Source: Hyperoodon ampullatus (taxonomy: Eukaryota > Chordata > Mammalia > Artiodactyla > Ziphiidae). From it: 64,000 bases of DNA. A model generated the notes under the pieces. That model made no database searches. It was not told the DNA's origin and saw only the letters and a program-made list of their open reading frames with translations. How positions within the stretch are numbered: the stretch's first letter is position 1; every line of letters starts with the position of its first letter. This document shows, in pieces, positions 1 to 11,109 of this stretch. The stretch spans positions 153,770,353 to 153,834,352 of the forward strand of contig OX457058.1 in NCBI GenBank assembly GCA_949752795.1. The letters are read 5' to 3'. The translations under genes were made by a program, and so were the position numbers.

Positions 1-1089
1 TTGTGTGTCCTTCCCTCTTGTGTGAGCTACACCAACCATAATCCACCACACTTTTTTTTTTTTTTTTGAGGGAGTGAGGTGAGGGAGGAGGGGTCTCTCG
101 CCAATGCCAATGCCACAGCCTTGGATGGCTGGACTTCCTGCCTAGTCTCCTGTGATCTTTAGCTCCTCTTCATCTGCCCACCTTGGCTCTTGGGATGCTA
201 ATCATATTCCAGAGCAGAGTTATAATATCTCCCCACCTTAGATGGAGTCCAGCATGCGCTCACTGTTTGGGACAAAGAGTTTATCATCTCCCTGTCCTTG
301 ACCTTCCGTGGGTACAGGTCCATCAGGTTTCCGCCTTTCCTCTGGCTTCCCTTTCTCTTAAGGGGCCCTCACAGCCTACAGTCTGCCTCCTGAATACAGT
401 GGGTAGGGGGCGATGGTGCTCACTTGTCTGGCCTTTGCAATGAAATGCAAATGGATGTTTGATAGTCACCGCTACGATTTCCAATGTTTCGTGTTTCCCC
501 CTTCTCCCCAAGCCACGGTGTCACATTGAGAACCTATGTGAGATCATTGAAGTTGCTTAGACAGTCAGCGGAGAACTTTTCTGTCTCTGAACTACTCACT
601 TGCCTTGGAGACTTTGTTTCCTGCCTTGTCTGAGGTTCTTAGGGCCTCTAATCCTCCATCTCTCTTTTTGTAGGGAGAATATGAAAGTTCTTCTGTGTGT
701 GTTCGGTGGGTGGGGGTGGCGGCAGCTTGTTTGATGTGACTGTCATTGCTCTTGGTGGAGCCCACTGGGTCCTCAGCTGCGTGGGACAGGGTATTAGTGT
801 GAACTGCAGGACCTGTTGGTTTCCTGAGTCGTAGCCTTAACCCAGGCTCTGCTTCCCCAGATAACAGTGACCCAGAGAAGACCAATAGTATTCTCTCCTA
901 CTTCTGGGGCCTTTGCAGATCCAAGGCCAGCATTTTCCCCAGGTTGGGTGAGTCTGCTGCTTAGTTGATGCTTCTTCATCCGATGGGTGTGCAAGGGTCT
1001 CTGCTTCGTCGTTTTGGCATTTGCCTTCCTTGGGGTTCCACCATCACCTTGGCAGTTTGGGGAAGACTCCTGAGAGATGGGGAGGAGAG
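1..1089. other. Upstream non-coding DNA, no gene seen
   Basis: There is a run of 16 T at 52-67 and an exact octamer ATGCAAAT at 445-452. Short open frames on both strands overlap each other and resemble no family I know. No splice-flanked exon or clear repeat was recognised. Confidence 0.6.
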
Positions 1090-1490
1090 TGTCTTTGGTC
1101 AGTGTCCCTAGAAGCAGAGCCTGAAATGGAAATTCTGGGCGAGAGATGTATTGAGGGAGTGCTGTCTGGAGACACCTGTAGGGGAGTGGGGAAAGAGAGA
1201 GAGGGGAGGGGAGGGAGCTGAGTAAGTGCGTGGATTCAGCTGAGGTCTAGCTTCAGCCTGATCCCACGGGGTGCTCTGGAGCATGAATTATACCACAGAC
1301 TTGTCCCACCTTGAGGCAAGCATACTAGCCAGGTGCACCTCCATGTCAATCAGGCAGTGGTTGGGAAGTGCCCCGACGTGAGGCAGTAACCTCCCAGACC
1401 CTTCTGGACCAAGGGGGCTCCAGTGGTCAAGGGCGAGTCTCAGGAGAAGGCTGCAGCCCTTAGCATCTGGAGACGGCTGTACCGGGAGTG
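1090..1490. repeat. Possible ancient interspersed repeat (class uncertain)
   Basis: The opening (CCCTAGAAGCAGAGCCTGA, then a TATTGAGGGAG-type stretch and a purine-rich run at 1180-1220) resembles the opening of the block at 45718. This suggests two copies of one old repeat, perhaps LTR-related. The family is not certain and the similarity was judged by eye. Confidence 0.3.
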
Positions 1491-1969
1491 TGGGGGGCAA
1501 AGGGATCTGAGCAGAGCCACAACAGCATCTGCTACAGACAGACTGTCTGAGTGTGGGCCTCTGTCTCTCCACCTCCACGTGGAATTTGACGGTGGGCTTC
1601 CATCACTCTCCAACATGAGCCCAGGGAGGAGCCATTATAAAGCACCTGGGTGTTGAAGATGGCAGGGTACAAAGACAAGGACTCTGAAGATGCCAATGCC
1701 CGGAGCTGCGTTCCACCTCTCTCTCCACTGGTTGTGCTCACCAAAGGCAGAGGAAGAGAGAATCACTCACCACCTCATGCTTTCACTCTGTGGGAGCCGG
1801 AAACAGAGTAAGAAATAGCCTCTTCCTCTTCCACAGAGGATGGCTTCCCTCTAGGTCCCTTCGGTGGAATTAAGAGCCTCCCTACAGGAGAAACTTTTGG
1901 CCTTTGATTTGCCTTGAGCCAAAGGAAAGGATAGGGTATGTAGGCATTACCTGTTACCAAGCAGCACTT
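1491..1969. other. Unassigned non-coding stretch
   Basis: No gene, repeat or regulatory block was recognised here. The short open frames look random. Confidence 0.5.
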
Positions 1970-1971
1970 TA

Positions 1972-2456
1972 CGGTAAGTCCCTTACGTACGAACAGGTTC
2001 TGGTCCGAAAGCATGTTCATAAGTCCAATTTGTTCATAAGTCCAACAAAGTTAGCCTAGGTACCCAACTAACACAATCGGCTATATAGTACTGTTACTGT
2101 ACTAGGTTTCTAATACTTTTCACACAAATAATACATAAAAACAAACACACACAGAAAATAAAGAAAACATTTTTAATCTTACAGTATAGTACCTTGAAAA
2201 GTACAGTAGTACCAGCTACATCACCGCTGCTTTTACTCTTGCTTCTGGACATCCTGGGCTTCAAATAAAGACACTGTACTACTGTAGTCTATACAGTACT
2301 GTACAGTACACAAAAGCACAACCACTTTTAGAGGATGCACACACATGACAATATACGCCAGACACGTGAACTAACTTATGTGATTGGACATGCGAACGCA
2401 CGTTCGCATCTTTGAAAGTTCGAAACTTGGAGGTTTGTATGTAGGAGACTTAACTG
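1972..2456 (-). mobile_element. Tigger-like (Tc1/mariner) DNA transposon, internally deleted
   Basis: Two imperfect terminal inverted repeats face each other. The left end reads CGGTAAGTCCCTTACGTACG and the right end, read on the minus strand, CAGTTAAGTCTCCTACATAC. TA dinucleotides flank both ends (1970-1971 and 2457-2458), the target duplication typical of Tc1/mariner elements. The minus strand has an ATG at about 2252 reading MSRSKSKSSGD before the frame decays, as if only the start of a pogo/Tigger transposase was kept. At about 485 bp against over 2 kb for an autonomous copy, it is a deletion derivative. The subfamily name is not certain. Confidence 0.75.
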
Positions 2457-2744
2457 TATTATAAATGGCCACGTGCCTGGCTCTGTGTGGAGAAAATACC
2501 GAAAGATCAGTTCTTGGATTTTTTTTTTTTTTTGAGTTTGAAATTAGTTGGGAGTGGGGGCGGAGTTGCGAGGAGGGAGGGATCACATGCATACTTGTAC
2601 TTGGTTGTAACTCATCTAGCTGCCTCAGGGGAAAGGCCAAGGGATGTGTGTAAGAAAAGCAAGTAGCTGCGGGAGGAAACCACGAGTGCTGAAGGACCAT
2701 GCTTGACCATATGGACCATGAAGGACCATAGAGTACGTAGCCAG
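2457..2744. other. Non-coding stretch with poly-T and GGACCAT repeats
   Basis: A poly-T run lies at about 2519-2533. Four GACCAT words occur within about 40 bp near 2695-2733, a small local duplication. No gene was seen. Confidence 0.5.
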
Positions 2745-2925
2745 GGTCTTTGTGTGTTATTGCATCTGATGGCCACAGCAAACCCTGAAGGACTTGTTAT
2801 CTCCAATTTACAGCCGAAGGAAGAGAGGCTCTCACATCAGCCTACCTGAGAGCACTGCAGACCTATGAATGGTAAAGATGAGTTTCAAATCAAGCCTGGT
2901 TCCCTCTCTAGTCCGTGTTACCCCA
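2745..2925 (-). repeat. MIR SINE fragment
   Basis: It has the antisense MIR layout: a degenerate 'aatttacagccgaagg-aagagaggct' core followed by the tRNA-related part. It is heavily diverged and the boundaries are approximate. Confidence 0.5.
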
Positions 2926-3351
2926 TCCCTAAACCAGGAGGGCTTGGGTACCCAATTCTGGGAACACTGTGGTCAGGCCCCTGAAGGTATGCCGGCCAAG
3001 CGACTCCAGGTTGCCCAGTTCATCCCAGTCCCCAAGGGCTTGATGCTTCTCCCTCTTGAGCTCCTCTGCCCTCCTCAATCCCCTCCTCTCATCCACCTGC
3101 CCTCATGCACACCCATTGTGCACCCTCCCCCCGAGAGAGCCCTATGCCAAACCACATCTTCTCTGTGATATTTTAAGGTGTCTCCTCCCCGGAGCCGCCC
3201 TAGTGATATAAAGCCCAGTAAAGTACCCCCATTCCACATGTCCAGCACCCATCACTGATTCCCACAAGATGTCCGCACACCCAGAGCCCACAGATGTTCA
3301 CGGCCACGCTCATGGATACAGGAGCTCATTCTGTGTGCCAGCTGCTCAGCC
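2926..3351. other. Pyrimidine-rich non-coding stretch
   Basis: A C/T-rich segment covers about 3040-3140. No exon or repeat was recognised. Confidence 0.45.
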
Positions 3352-3461
3352 CTTTTGGCTACACAGCTTGCGGGATCTTAGTTCCCCGACCAGAGATTGA
3401 ACCTGGGCCCTTGGCAGTGAAAGTGCCAAGTCCTAACCATTGGACCTCCAGGGAATTCCCT
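3352..3461 (-). mobile_element. Older CHR-family SINE, tRNA-related part
   Basis: Read on the minus strand it begins GGGAATTCCCTGGAGGTCCA and contains a B-box-like GGTTCAATCTCTGG before TCGGGGAACTAAGATCCCGC. This is the tRNA-derived head of the cetartiodactyl CHR SINEs. It is diverged from the younger copies in the window, so it is an older subfamily. Confidence 0.85.
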
Positions 3462-3609
3462 GCTCCGCCCTTCCTATGTACCCACTCAGAATGCCACCCA
3501 CAAGTCTGTCCCCAACACCGCCCTGTGCTCTGCATTACCTAAACGAAAAGAGAACTTCAAGACACAATGATGTCCCCGTGCTGAAGGAGCCAACCTGGTG
3601 GGCCGATGC

Positions 3610-3790
3610 CAGCATTGGACTTAGGGCAAATCTGGGTTCCAAGTCTGGCTCTGCCGTGTCTTCAGTTCATGGTCTCAGGCAAGTTAATGTGGCTCTTTGC
3701 ACTCAGTTTTCTCACATGTGCAAAGGGAGTGATCAAGCCCAGTCTCATGGGGTTGGCGTGAGGGTTAAGTGAGGTGAGGCAGGAGGAAGC
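3610..3790 (+). repeat. MIR SINE
   Basis: The sense MIR order is visible: a tRNA-like 'tgggttccaagtctggctctgcc', then 'caggcaagttaatgtggctc', then 'cagttttctcacatgtgcaaa'. It is diverged. Confidence 0.7.
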
Positions 3791-4723
3791 ACGGGCTCGC
3801 GGCTGGGCTCTGCCCTCCTCACGGCTCAGTGGCTAAAGTTCACGGACAATGAGTACCATAGTGTTTTCATGGACACAAAGCCCCCAGGGTAGGGGCAGGT
3901 CTGCTGGTAACAATATTAGTCTAATCTGAAATTCTGCTGACTCAAGAATTTGATCACAGACGTGGGAAGAGGGTAGGAATGAGGTTTGCTTTGCAAGACG
4001 TTTCCACACCATTCCTCACTCCTCCTCGACCTTTAGGACCCCATGACACATTTAAAAGGCCACACAGCTTTCGTCCCTGGCTGTGCCATGCACAGAGTGG
4101 GGAAAGAAAACACCTTCCTGCCAGCAGCTTCTCCAAGCACCTGGCACGTTTGCTTCCCTGGGTGGAGGGAGGACTCTGGGGTACACGGGCCACCATCTGC
4201 TGGAGCCACCGTGCCCGGGCCCAGCACCAGCCTGGTCTCCGGGACCCCAGCCCCAGCTTTTGGCAGTTGCCTGGGCTGGGGGAGCCCGGGCTGGGTGACC
4301 TCGCAGCTGTGACTTCAGCCCATAGGGGGCTTGTGTTCCTGTGTCTCTCTGGGGTCCATCCTGGCTGCCAGGCAGAGGGCCCACTGTCCTTCAATACCAG
4401 AGGCTCGCATTGCCCGGCCTGTGCCAGCAGTTGGCAAAGGATCCTCGACCAAGAGGCCCTCTCGCGTCCGTGGCTGCCGGTCCCACCAGGGGCATAGACC
4501 CCAAGTCAGTGTGGGTCTTTACCAGCTTTTCCATTTCTCTCTGACAAGTCTGGAAACTCCTTAAAAAATATCCATTCTCACATGAGTCAAAGGGGAAAGT
4601 CGTGCAGATGGCTCTGAAAGCAGAAATACCTGATAACTTGTACTGAAAGGATATTGACACTAATCTAGGAATGGGTTTCTTTCTAACCTGACTCCATGGA
4701 AAATATACAGCTTGTGATGATGA
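3791..4723. other. GC-rich non-coding stretch
   Basis: Several long open frames overlap on both strands at 3954-4564 (up to 172 codons). They compete for the same GC-rich DNA, have no recognisable domain and show no splice-flanked structure. I read them as chance ORFs. Confidence 0.55.
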
Positions 4724-4777
4724 TGGAGGGAGGGGAGGAGAAGGAGAAGGAGGAAAGGGAGGGGGAGGGGGAGGGAG
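4724..4777 (+). repeat. Purine-rich (GGA)n low-complexity tract
   Basis: The tract is about 55 bp of almost pure G/A with repeated GGAG and GGGGA units. It could form triplex or G-quadruplex structures. Confidence 0.85.
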
Positions 4778-4797
4778 CAAGCACACACCATGCTTGG

Positions 4798-4970
4798 TGC
4801 TCTAGTCCTGTTGTTCCTTCTCATACACAGCAACCCTAGGAAGTAGGTGCTATAATTTCCTCCATTGTACAGATGAGAAAGATGAGGTCCAGAGGAGTTA
4901 AACCATTTGTCCTAGGCCACACGGCTGCTGAATGGCAGCACAGGGATTTGAGGCTGGCCTCTCTCTAACA
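4798..4970 (-). repeat. MIR SINE
   Basis: It shows the antisense MIR core: 'aggaagtaggtgctataatttcc', 'acagatgagaaagatgagg' and 'aggccacacggctgctgaatgg'. Confidence 0.8.
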
Positions 4971-5104
4971 TGTGTGCTTTTTTTCCCCCCACATACTTTT
5001 ATATACATTTTAATATTTGAACCACAAGTATATATTATATATTCAAAAACTTAAAAATTTTTAAAATTAAGCAGTTGATAGTTGTGTTGCAGTTTTCTTG
5101 CTTT

Positions 5105-6735
5105 CTTTGTCAGATTTTTTATTGTAAAATACACATAACATAAAATTTACCATCTTTACCATTTTTTTTTTTTTTTTTTTTTGGCTGTGTTGGGTCTTTG
5201 TTTCTGTGCGAGGGCTTTCTCTAGTTGTGGCAAGCGGGCGCCACTCTTCATCGCGGTGCGCGGGCCTCTCACTGTCGCGGCCTCTCTTGTTGCGGAGCAC
5301 AGGCGCCAGACGCGCAGGCTCAGTAGTTGTGGCTCACGGGCCCAGTTGCTCCACGGCATGTGGGATCCTCCCAGACCAGGGCTCGAACCCATGTCCCCCG
5401 CATTAGCAGGCAGACTCTCAACCACTGCGCCACCAGGGAAGCCCCTCATCTTTACCATTTTTAAGTGATAAGTTCATTCATATTTTTGTGCAACTATCAC
5501 CACCATCCATCTCCAGATCTCTTCTCATCTTGTAAAACTGAAACTCTGTAGCCATTAAACAATAAATTCCTATCCCCGCTCTCCCCTAGCCCCTGGCAAT
5601 CATAGTTCTACTTTCTGTCTCTATGAGTTTGATGGCTTCAATTACCTCATAGAACTGTAATCATACAGTATTTGTCTTTTTGTGACTGGCTTATTTCACG
5701 TAGTATAATGTTCTCCAGGTTCATCCATGTTGTAGGATGTATTAGAATTTCCTTCTTTTTTAAGGCTGAATTGTATTCCATTGTATGTACAGAACACTAT
5801 TTGTTTATCTATTCATCTGCCAACGGATGCTTAGAGTGCTTCTACGTCTTAGCTATTGTAAATAACGCTGCTATGAACAAGGATGTACAAATAACTCTTT
5901 GAGACTCTGCTTTCAGTTCTTCAGAAATTGAATTGCTGGATCATATGGTAATTCTATTATTAATGCTTTGAGGAACTGCCATACTGTTTTCCACAGTGGC
6001 TGAATTATATTACATTCCCACCAACAGTCCACAAGGGTCTGATTTCTCTACATCCTCATCAACTCTTGACTTTTTCTGTTTTTGTTTTTTGTTTTTTTTG
6101 ACAGTAGTCATTGTAATGGATGTGAGGTGGTATCTCATTGTGGTTTTGATTTGCGTTTCCCTAATGATTTGTGATGTTGAGCATCTTTTCACATGCTTAT
6201 TGGCTGTTTGTATATCTTCTGTGGAGAAATATCTATTCAAGTCCTTTGCCCATTTTTCAGTTGGGTTGTTTGGGGCTTTTTGCTGCTGAGCTTTAGGAGT
6301 TCTGTATATATTCTGGATATTAATCCCTTATCAGATATATGATTTGCAGACGTTTTCTCCCATTCTGTAGGTTGCCTTTTCACTCTGTTGATGGTGTCCT
6401 TTGATGTATGGAAGTTTTTAATTTTTATAAATTCCAATTTGTCTCTTTTTTTCTCTTGCCGCCTGTGCCTTTGGTGTCATATTCAAGAAATCATTGCCAT
6501 ATCTAGTTTGCCCTATGTTTTCTTCTAAGAGTTTTATAGTTTGAGGTCTTACATTTAGGTCTTTGAGTGAATTTTTGCGTATGGTGTCAGGTAAGGGCCC
6601 ACCTTCATTCTTTTGCATGTGGATATCCAGTTTTCTCAGCACCATTTGTTGAAAAGACTGTTTCCCTATTGCATGGTGTTGACAACCTCATAGAAAGTCA
6701 TTTGACCATATTTGCAAGGATTTATTTCTGGTAAC
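5105..6735 (-). mobile_element. L1 (LINE-1) 3' portion, old mammalian type, antisense
   Basis: The minus strand carries the C-terminal part of L1 ORF2 (residues resembling [20 protein letters not shown] and [10 protein letters not shown] around 6010-6240) followed by the 3' UTR. The plus strand shows typical antisense phrases such as 'ggctgaattgtattccattgtatg' and 'gaactgccatactgttttccacagtggctg'. Frames are broken by stops, so it is dead. It is truncated at its 5' side near 6735 and split by a SINE at 5167-5446. Confidence 0.92.
5151..5462 (-). mobile_element. CHR SINE inserted into the L1
   Basis: The SINE body is 5167-5446, with poly-T (its A-tail) at 5162-5182. An exact 16-bp target duplication, CATCTTTACCATTTTT, lies at 5151-5166 and 5447-5462. 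It contains the longer CHR form with the 'ggctgtgttgggtctttg' tail domain. Its position inside the L1 dates it as later than that L1. Confidence 0.95.
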
Positions 6736-7613
6736 AGTTATACTTTTAACAGCCATTCCTGCACTGCGTTTCAACACTGTGCAATGCTTAGTGGAATTAT
6801 GGAATATCAAAGCTGTAGGAGACCCCAAACAAGTAATGAATACTTCCACATTCTGTTGGTGGAAAAACTGAGGCCAGTGGTCAGAGCCCTCTCAGTCTAG
6901 TGCTCAGGCCAATACAGGACTCTGTGAGGGTCCTCACCTCCTGGAGTGAACTGCAGGGTTGCTGGGAGACTTTTCATGCATTTTAGCAAATGCTCCATTC
7001 TGTGGGCAAATGCACTCATGTGTTTTAGAAACCAAAATCGTAGAATGTAGAGGCGAGTGAGGAAGCATCAAGAGCTGGCCCAGCAGTGAGGTGTGCTGGA
7101 TGGAAGGCCACTGAAACCCCCCCGAGTCAGGGGCCAGGACCACCCTCTTCTGGATGACTCTGGATGGTACCCCCGGTCCAGGCACAGGAGCAGCAGGCAG
7201 CCTAAATAGCCTGGGTGTGTACAAATCCTATGTTTCTCCATGGCCCAGGCCCCACTTAGCCCCCAGCATACCTCCTAGGCTCCGCCCTCACCTCCACCTC
7301 CCTCCTGTCCTTCACTGCCCTTGAGTCCCAGTTGCTAGCTCTGTTCAAACACTCTATTTTCCTGAACACAGGCCAGGCTGAGTTGCACTCCTGTGTCCCA
7401 GCTCACACAGACACATTTACGACTGTTTATCCCCTTCTCAGAGACGCCTTCCCTCACGCCCCCTCTGGTAGAAGTCACCTCTCTGGCCCTGGTGCACCAC
7501 GGACCCTGGGCCCCCTTCTATACTCTCCCTGGAATTAGAGTGATGTGTCTTCCTGCTAGAGCTGAGATCTCTTGAAACTGTGTTGCAAATGTTCAAAAGA
7601 CTGTCCTAAAGAG
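6736..7613. other. Non-coding stretch, nothing assigned
   Basis: No gene, clear repeat or CpG cluster was seen. Short open frames only. Confidence 0.5.

Positions 7614-7653
<40 letters not shown>
7614..7653 (+). repeat. (TG)n microsatellite
   Basis: It is an almost uninterrupted run of about 19 TG units and is likely to be length-polymorphic. Confidence 0.97.
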
Positions 7654-7656
<3 letters not shown>

Positions 7657-7939
7657 CCTCAGTGCACACAATAGCTGCTCAAAACACTTTCGTGAATCCA
7701 GTTCAGAGAGGGAGCGATGAGCGAAAGGTCCCGTTGTGAAGGGAGCTGCCGGCTCAGCGTGGGCCACGGCTGGGAGAGTGAGTCGGGGGCTGGTCGCCAG
7801 GGTTTTACGGTACTCAGGCAAAAGCAATGGCGTATTTGTTTGGCCACCATGCCCCACTAACTCCAGTGTAAAATTGGATTTTCATTCTGGGAAAGGGGCC
7901 ACCGATAAGCTTGTTTTCCCAGGGCCCAGGAAAGAGTGA

Positions 7940-8640
7940 GGAGAAGGAGGCGGTTCCCAGCTGAAGAATAAATAATCAAGTCAATTTCAGGTTTAATTTC
8001 CCTTTGACCTCATGTCCCTGACTGTCACTGCCGCCAGGCAGTGCCGGTGCCAGCAGGTCACCCCTGTGTGCCAGTTCCCCATCCCTGTCCCTCTGCAGGG
8101 AGCTGGAGGCTGTGTGCCCCTCCACACTAGCTGGTGCAGCTGGAAACAGCTGTGCGCATCACAGTCACCGCTCAGTCCAAGCCAGGCGCTGACCTGTGCA
8201 AACACAGGCGGAACTACAGCCACGCATAAACAAATTAGCATCCTTTAAAAGGTGAAAAGCTCCATAAGATACCTGAGTTTTGTTTACGGCTTCGAGGTGG
8301 GAGTGACGGGGAGTCGGATTAAATCACTGGGGTGCGCATGCGGTGCTGGCCCTCCCGCTTCCTCTTGCCTCCCCCACCCCTTGGGCACGCGGACACAGCC
8401 CTGCCTTAAATGGCCGCTGCGTCCGCCCTGGTCCTGCCGTTGTTCCAGCCAGCCCGGGTCCCAGCAGGTGTTCCCTAATTAGCAATCTCTTCATTTCCAA
8501 TCAAAGCACAAAGCGGCCCCAAAAGCCTGTCTTTACGAGGGAGCCAGCAGCGGCTAGGGATGTGCAGGGGGATAATTGTCTTCGCCAGTGGCGGCAGTAA
8601 GCGGGTTGGCTAATTCATTATTGTAATAACTTTGCTTGTC
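7940..8640. promoter_or_regulatory. Candidate conserved non-coding element
   Basis: This block is free of recognised repeats. It mixes moderately GC-rich DNA with AT-rich homeobox-like cores (CCTAATTAGC near 8475, GGCTAATTCATTATTG near 8607) and a DR1-like nuclear-receptor motif at 7998-8010 (minus strand AGGTCAAAGGGAA). Repeat-free blocks of this composition near developmental genes are often enhancers. Conservation is inferred, not measured. Confidence 0.4.
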
Positions 8641-8745
8641 CTTGGGGAGGTGGGGTGGGGGAGGGAGGAAGGGTAAGCGGGGAGGGGACTGAGTGTGGCT
8701 GAAGGTGGGGCGGGGTGAGGGTCTGGGGCAAAGGGGTGGGGAACA
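8641..8745 (+). other. G-rich tract with G-quadruplex potential
   Basis: There are many runs of three or more G (GGGG, GGTGGGG, GGGGGAGGGAGG and similar) on the plus strand. It directly abuts the homeobox-motif block. Confidence 0.7.
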
Positions 8746-9934
8746 GAGGAGCGAATGAACGACGCACCTGCTCGCCCCGGCCTCCCCGACTGGCTGGGCA
8801 CCCGCTTCCCACGGCGGCTGAGTGACACGGTTTGTCAGCCCCCGGCAGGGCAGCAGCCACCAGGTGGCAAGGCATCCAGACTTTCCACGGCGCAGGGAGG
8901 GGCCCTGGATTCTGAAGAGGCTCTGGGCTCAGGGAAGATCACGCTCCATTACCCTCTGGGGCCTGAGGGGCTGAGGCTGGGTGGTGGGGTCCCTGGAGCC
9001 AGGCCTCTGTCTTCCCAAGGGCTGAACTCTTGGACCTTGACTGTCATCCAGCCTGGACACAGTGGCAGAGGGTCGCCAGTTAGAATGCCCCAAAGAGCTG
9101 CCTTATACTTTTGTTGGCAGAACGGTATGGATGACAACTCAAAGACCCTTCCAAGTCTGCAGGGGCCACAGAGGTGGCTGAGTGCATCCCTAAAATGAGG
9201 GTGACCCCAGGTCGGGTTGCCCCCTTGCTCTGTCTGGTGCACTCTCCCTGACCCATTTCTCCCACAGCAAGCAGGGCCTGGGAATAAAAGTTTGGAGAGC
9301 CCCTCCCTGGCAGCCTCGGGCTGGGTAGTCAGGTGGCTTTGTGAGGGATTCAGAATTCCAGCTGAGCTTCCATCTGAAACCAAATACAGGTAGAGAGGCA
9401 GGAAGGGAGGGTGAGTCCAGTGGGGGAAACAGCATGGGCAAAGGCACAGGGGGAATCCTGGGACTGGGGGTGAAAGGCGTCAGGTCTTGTGGGAGGGGGC
9501 ATGGATGAGGGGGGCGTGCTGAGGACTCCCGGGAAATTCTGGGAATGGAGGGGGAGGCCGGCCCATGGAGGGCCTGACTGGCAGCCGAGGGCTCAGTCTT
9601 CATCTCTTGTGCCCCCAAACCAACAGCACAGCAGCCCTGCTAGAAAGCCTGTGGATGGCCTTGCCCTACCCTGGAGGAGAGGTGCTGGGTCAACCCTCAG
9701 CTTGGAACTCAAGGGAAATGGCCTTGACTGGAACAGGGACCTCCAGGGGGCCAAAGGGAGAGGGATAGGCTTTCCCAGACTCCTCCCTCTCCCCTGCAGC
9801 TGCAATCTCAAATCTGACAGGTGGAACTTGTCAGGGGACATTAGAAATGGACCAGCCCTTGCCTGACTACTCACGGCCTGCCTCTGAGCTGAACGTTTCC
9901 CCCGGCTTTAGTGCCCTGTGGTGGCCACCCAGTG
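8746..9934. other. GC-rich non-coding stretch
   Basis: Opposed overlapping frames (up to 147 codons) at 8755-9618 have no recognisable domain. No repeat was identified. Confidence 0.5.
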
Positions 9935-10110
9935 GCTAGGATCGTGGGCTCTGGAATCAGAAGGCCTGAGGTCACATCCTGGCTCCATCTGCTATTCACC
10001 TTTGTGTGCCTCAGTTTCCTCATCCATAAACTTGGGCTGAAAGAGTCCCTATCTCATGTGAGTTAATACCTGTGAGGTTCATAGCACAGAGCTGGCTGTT
10101 TGTGAGGACT
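9935..10110 (+). repeat. MIR SINE
   Basis: It follows the sense MIR order with 'tgggctctggaatcagaaggcctg', 'gtgcctcagtttcctcatcc' and 'cctgtgaggttcatagcac'. Confidence 0.85.
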
Positions 10111-10133
10111 CCAGCCGTCTAGTGCCTGCCCTT

Positions 10134-10352
10134 AAAGACATAGGGGTGGGAGTAAGAGGTACAAACTATAAGTATAAAATAAATAAGCCACAAGGATATA
10201 TATTACAGCACAGGGAAGATAGCCGATATTTCATAATAACTATAAGTGGAGTATCATCTTTAAAAATTGTGAATCTATGTTGTACACCTGAAACCTATTT
10301 AATATTGTAAATCAACTATAGTTCAATGAAAAACAAAAAGACATAGGGGTGG
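10134..10352 (+). mobile_element. Severely 5'-truncated L1 3' end with target duplication
   Basis: The body at 10150-10336 matches a cetartiodactyl L1 3' UTR end ('aataagccacaaggatatat', 'gttgtacacctgaaacc', 'aatcaactatagttcaatgaaaa'). It is flanked by an exact 16-bp duplication, AAAGACATAGGGGTGG, at 10134-10149 and 10337-10352. Confidence 0.93.
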
Positions 10353-10478
10353 AGAGGGGGACATGTGAGGGGCTGGGGAGGGAGCTTCACGCCCCTGCTT
10401 TCACCCAGTTTTTTTCCTTGCTTGTGAAGCGGGACAGGCGAGGCTGTGCTGGGACCCTCCAAGGTCTCAGGTTGAAGG

Positions 10479-10526
10479 ATGATGGGAGGGGGTGAGAGGT
10501 GGGATGGGGGTGGAGGGGGCGCTGTT
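10479..10526 (+). other. G-rich tract
   Basis: It holds successive GGG runs (GGGAGGGGG, GGGATGGGGG, GGAGGGGGCG). G-quadruplex formation is possible. Confidence 0.6.
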
Positions 10527-10802
10527 GTGCTGGGCAGCACCCTGTCCTCTTGTCCAGGGGCTAACTGGGAGATCTCCACATTGACCTGGAGACGGAGGCC
10601 CAGCCTTGTTTCCTCTCAGCCCTGCCCCTGTCTCTGTACTTCTGATGGGGGGGAGCTGCGGCGGTTCCTAGACCCTGGGGGGCAGGGCGTGAGGGACGCC
10701 TCCCTGGCTGTGCTGACTGCGAGTCCCCCTGGTCCTGGACTTGGTCTGGCCCACGGAACAGAGTTTAGGAGGCCTGGTGTCCAACCCCCAGACCTCTCAA
10801 TA

Positions 10803-11022
10803 ATGGTCATTGCCTTTTTTTTTTTAAATATTTATTTATTTATGGCTGTGCCAAGTCTTAGTTGCGGCATGTGGGATCCTCGTTGCGGCATGCGGGATCT
10901 TTAGTTGCGGTGTGCAGACTTCTTAGTTATGGCATGCATGCGGGATCTAGTTCCCCGACCAGGGATTGAACCCAGGCCCCTTGCATTGGGAGCACGGGAA
11001 GTCCCTCGATGGCCACTGCCTT
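10803..11022 (-). mobile_element. Older CHR-family SINE
   Basis: The body at 10817-11008 is antisense and ends in the tRNA-like head 'gttccccgaccagggattgaacc'. It contains three internal near-repeats of 'gttgcggcatgtgggatc', an odd local expansion. An imperfect 14-bp duplication (ATGGTCATTGCCTT versus ATGGCCACTGCCTT) flanks it at 10803-10816 and 11009-11022. Confidence 0.88.
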
Positions 11023-11109
11023 GGGGCACTGTGGCTTTGGTCCCTGCCTCTCAAACTAGCTTAAGAGTCAGAAAAATCAAAAAGCCAGTCTTGCCTATAT
11101 CCCCTGCCC

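Noticed and set aside
445..452. Octamer ATGCAAAT as an OCT4-SOX2 enhancer (also at 24594 and 43232)
   Set aside because: No adjacent SOX half-site in the canonical arrangement. Single octamers are expected by chance in 64 kb.
3954..4564. Overlapping ORFs up to 172 codons on both strands
   Set aside because: GC-rich chance frames without domain, splice structure or consistent strand.
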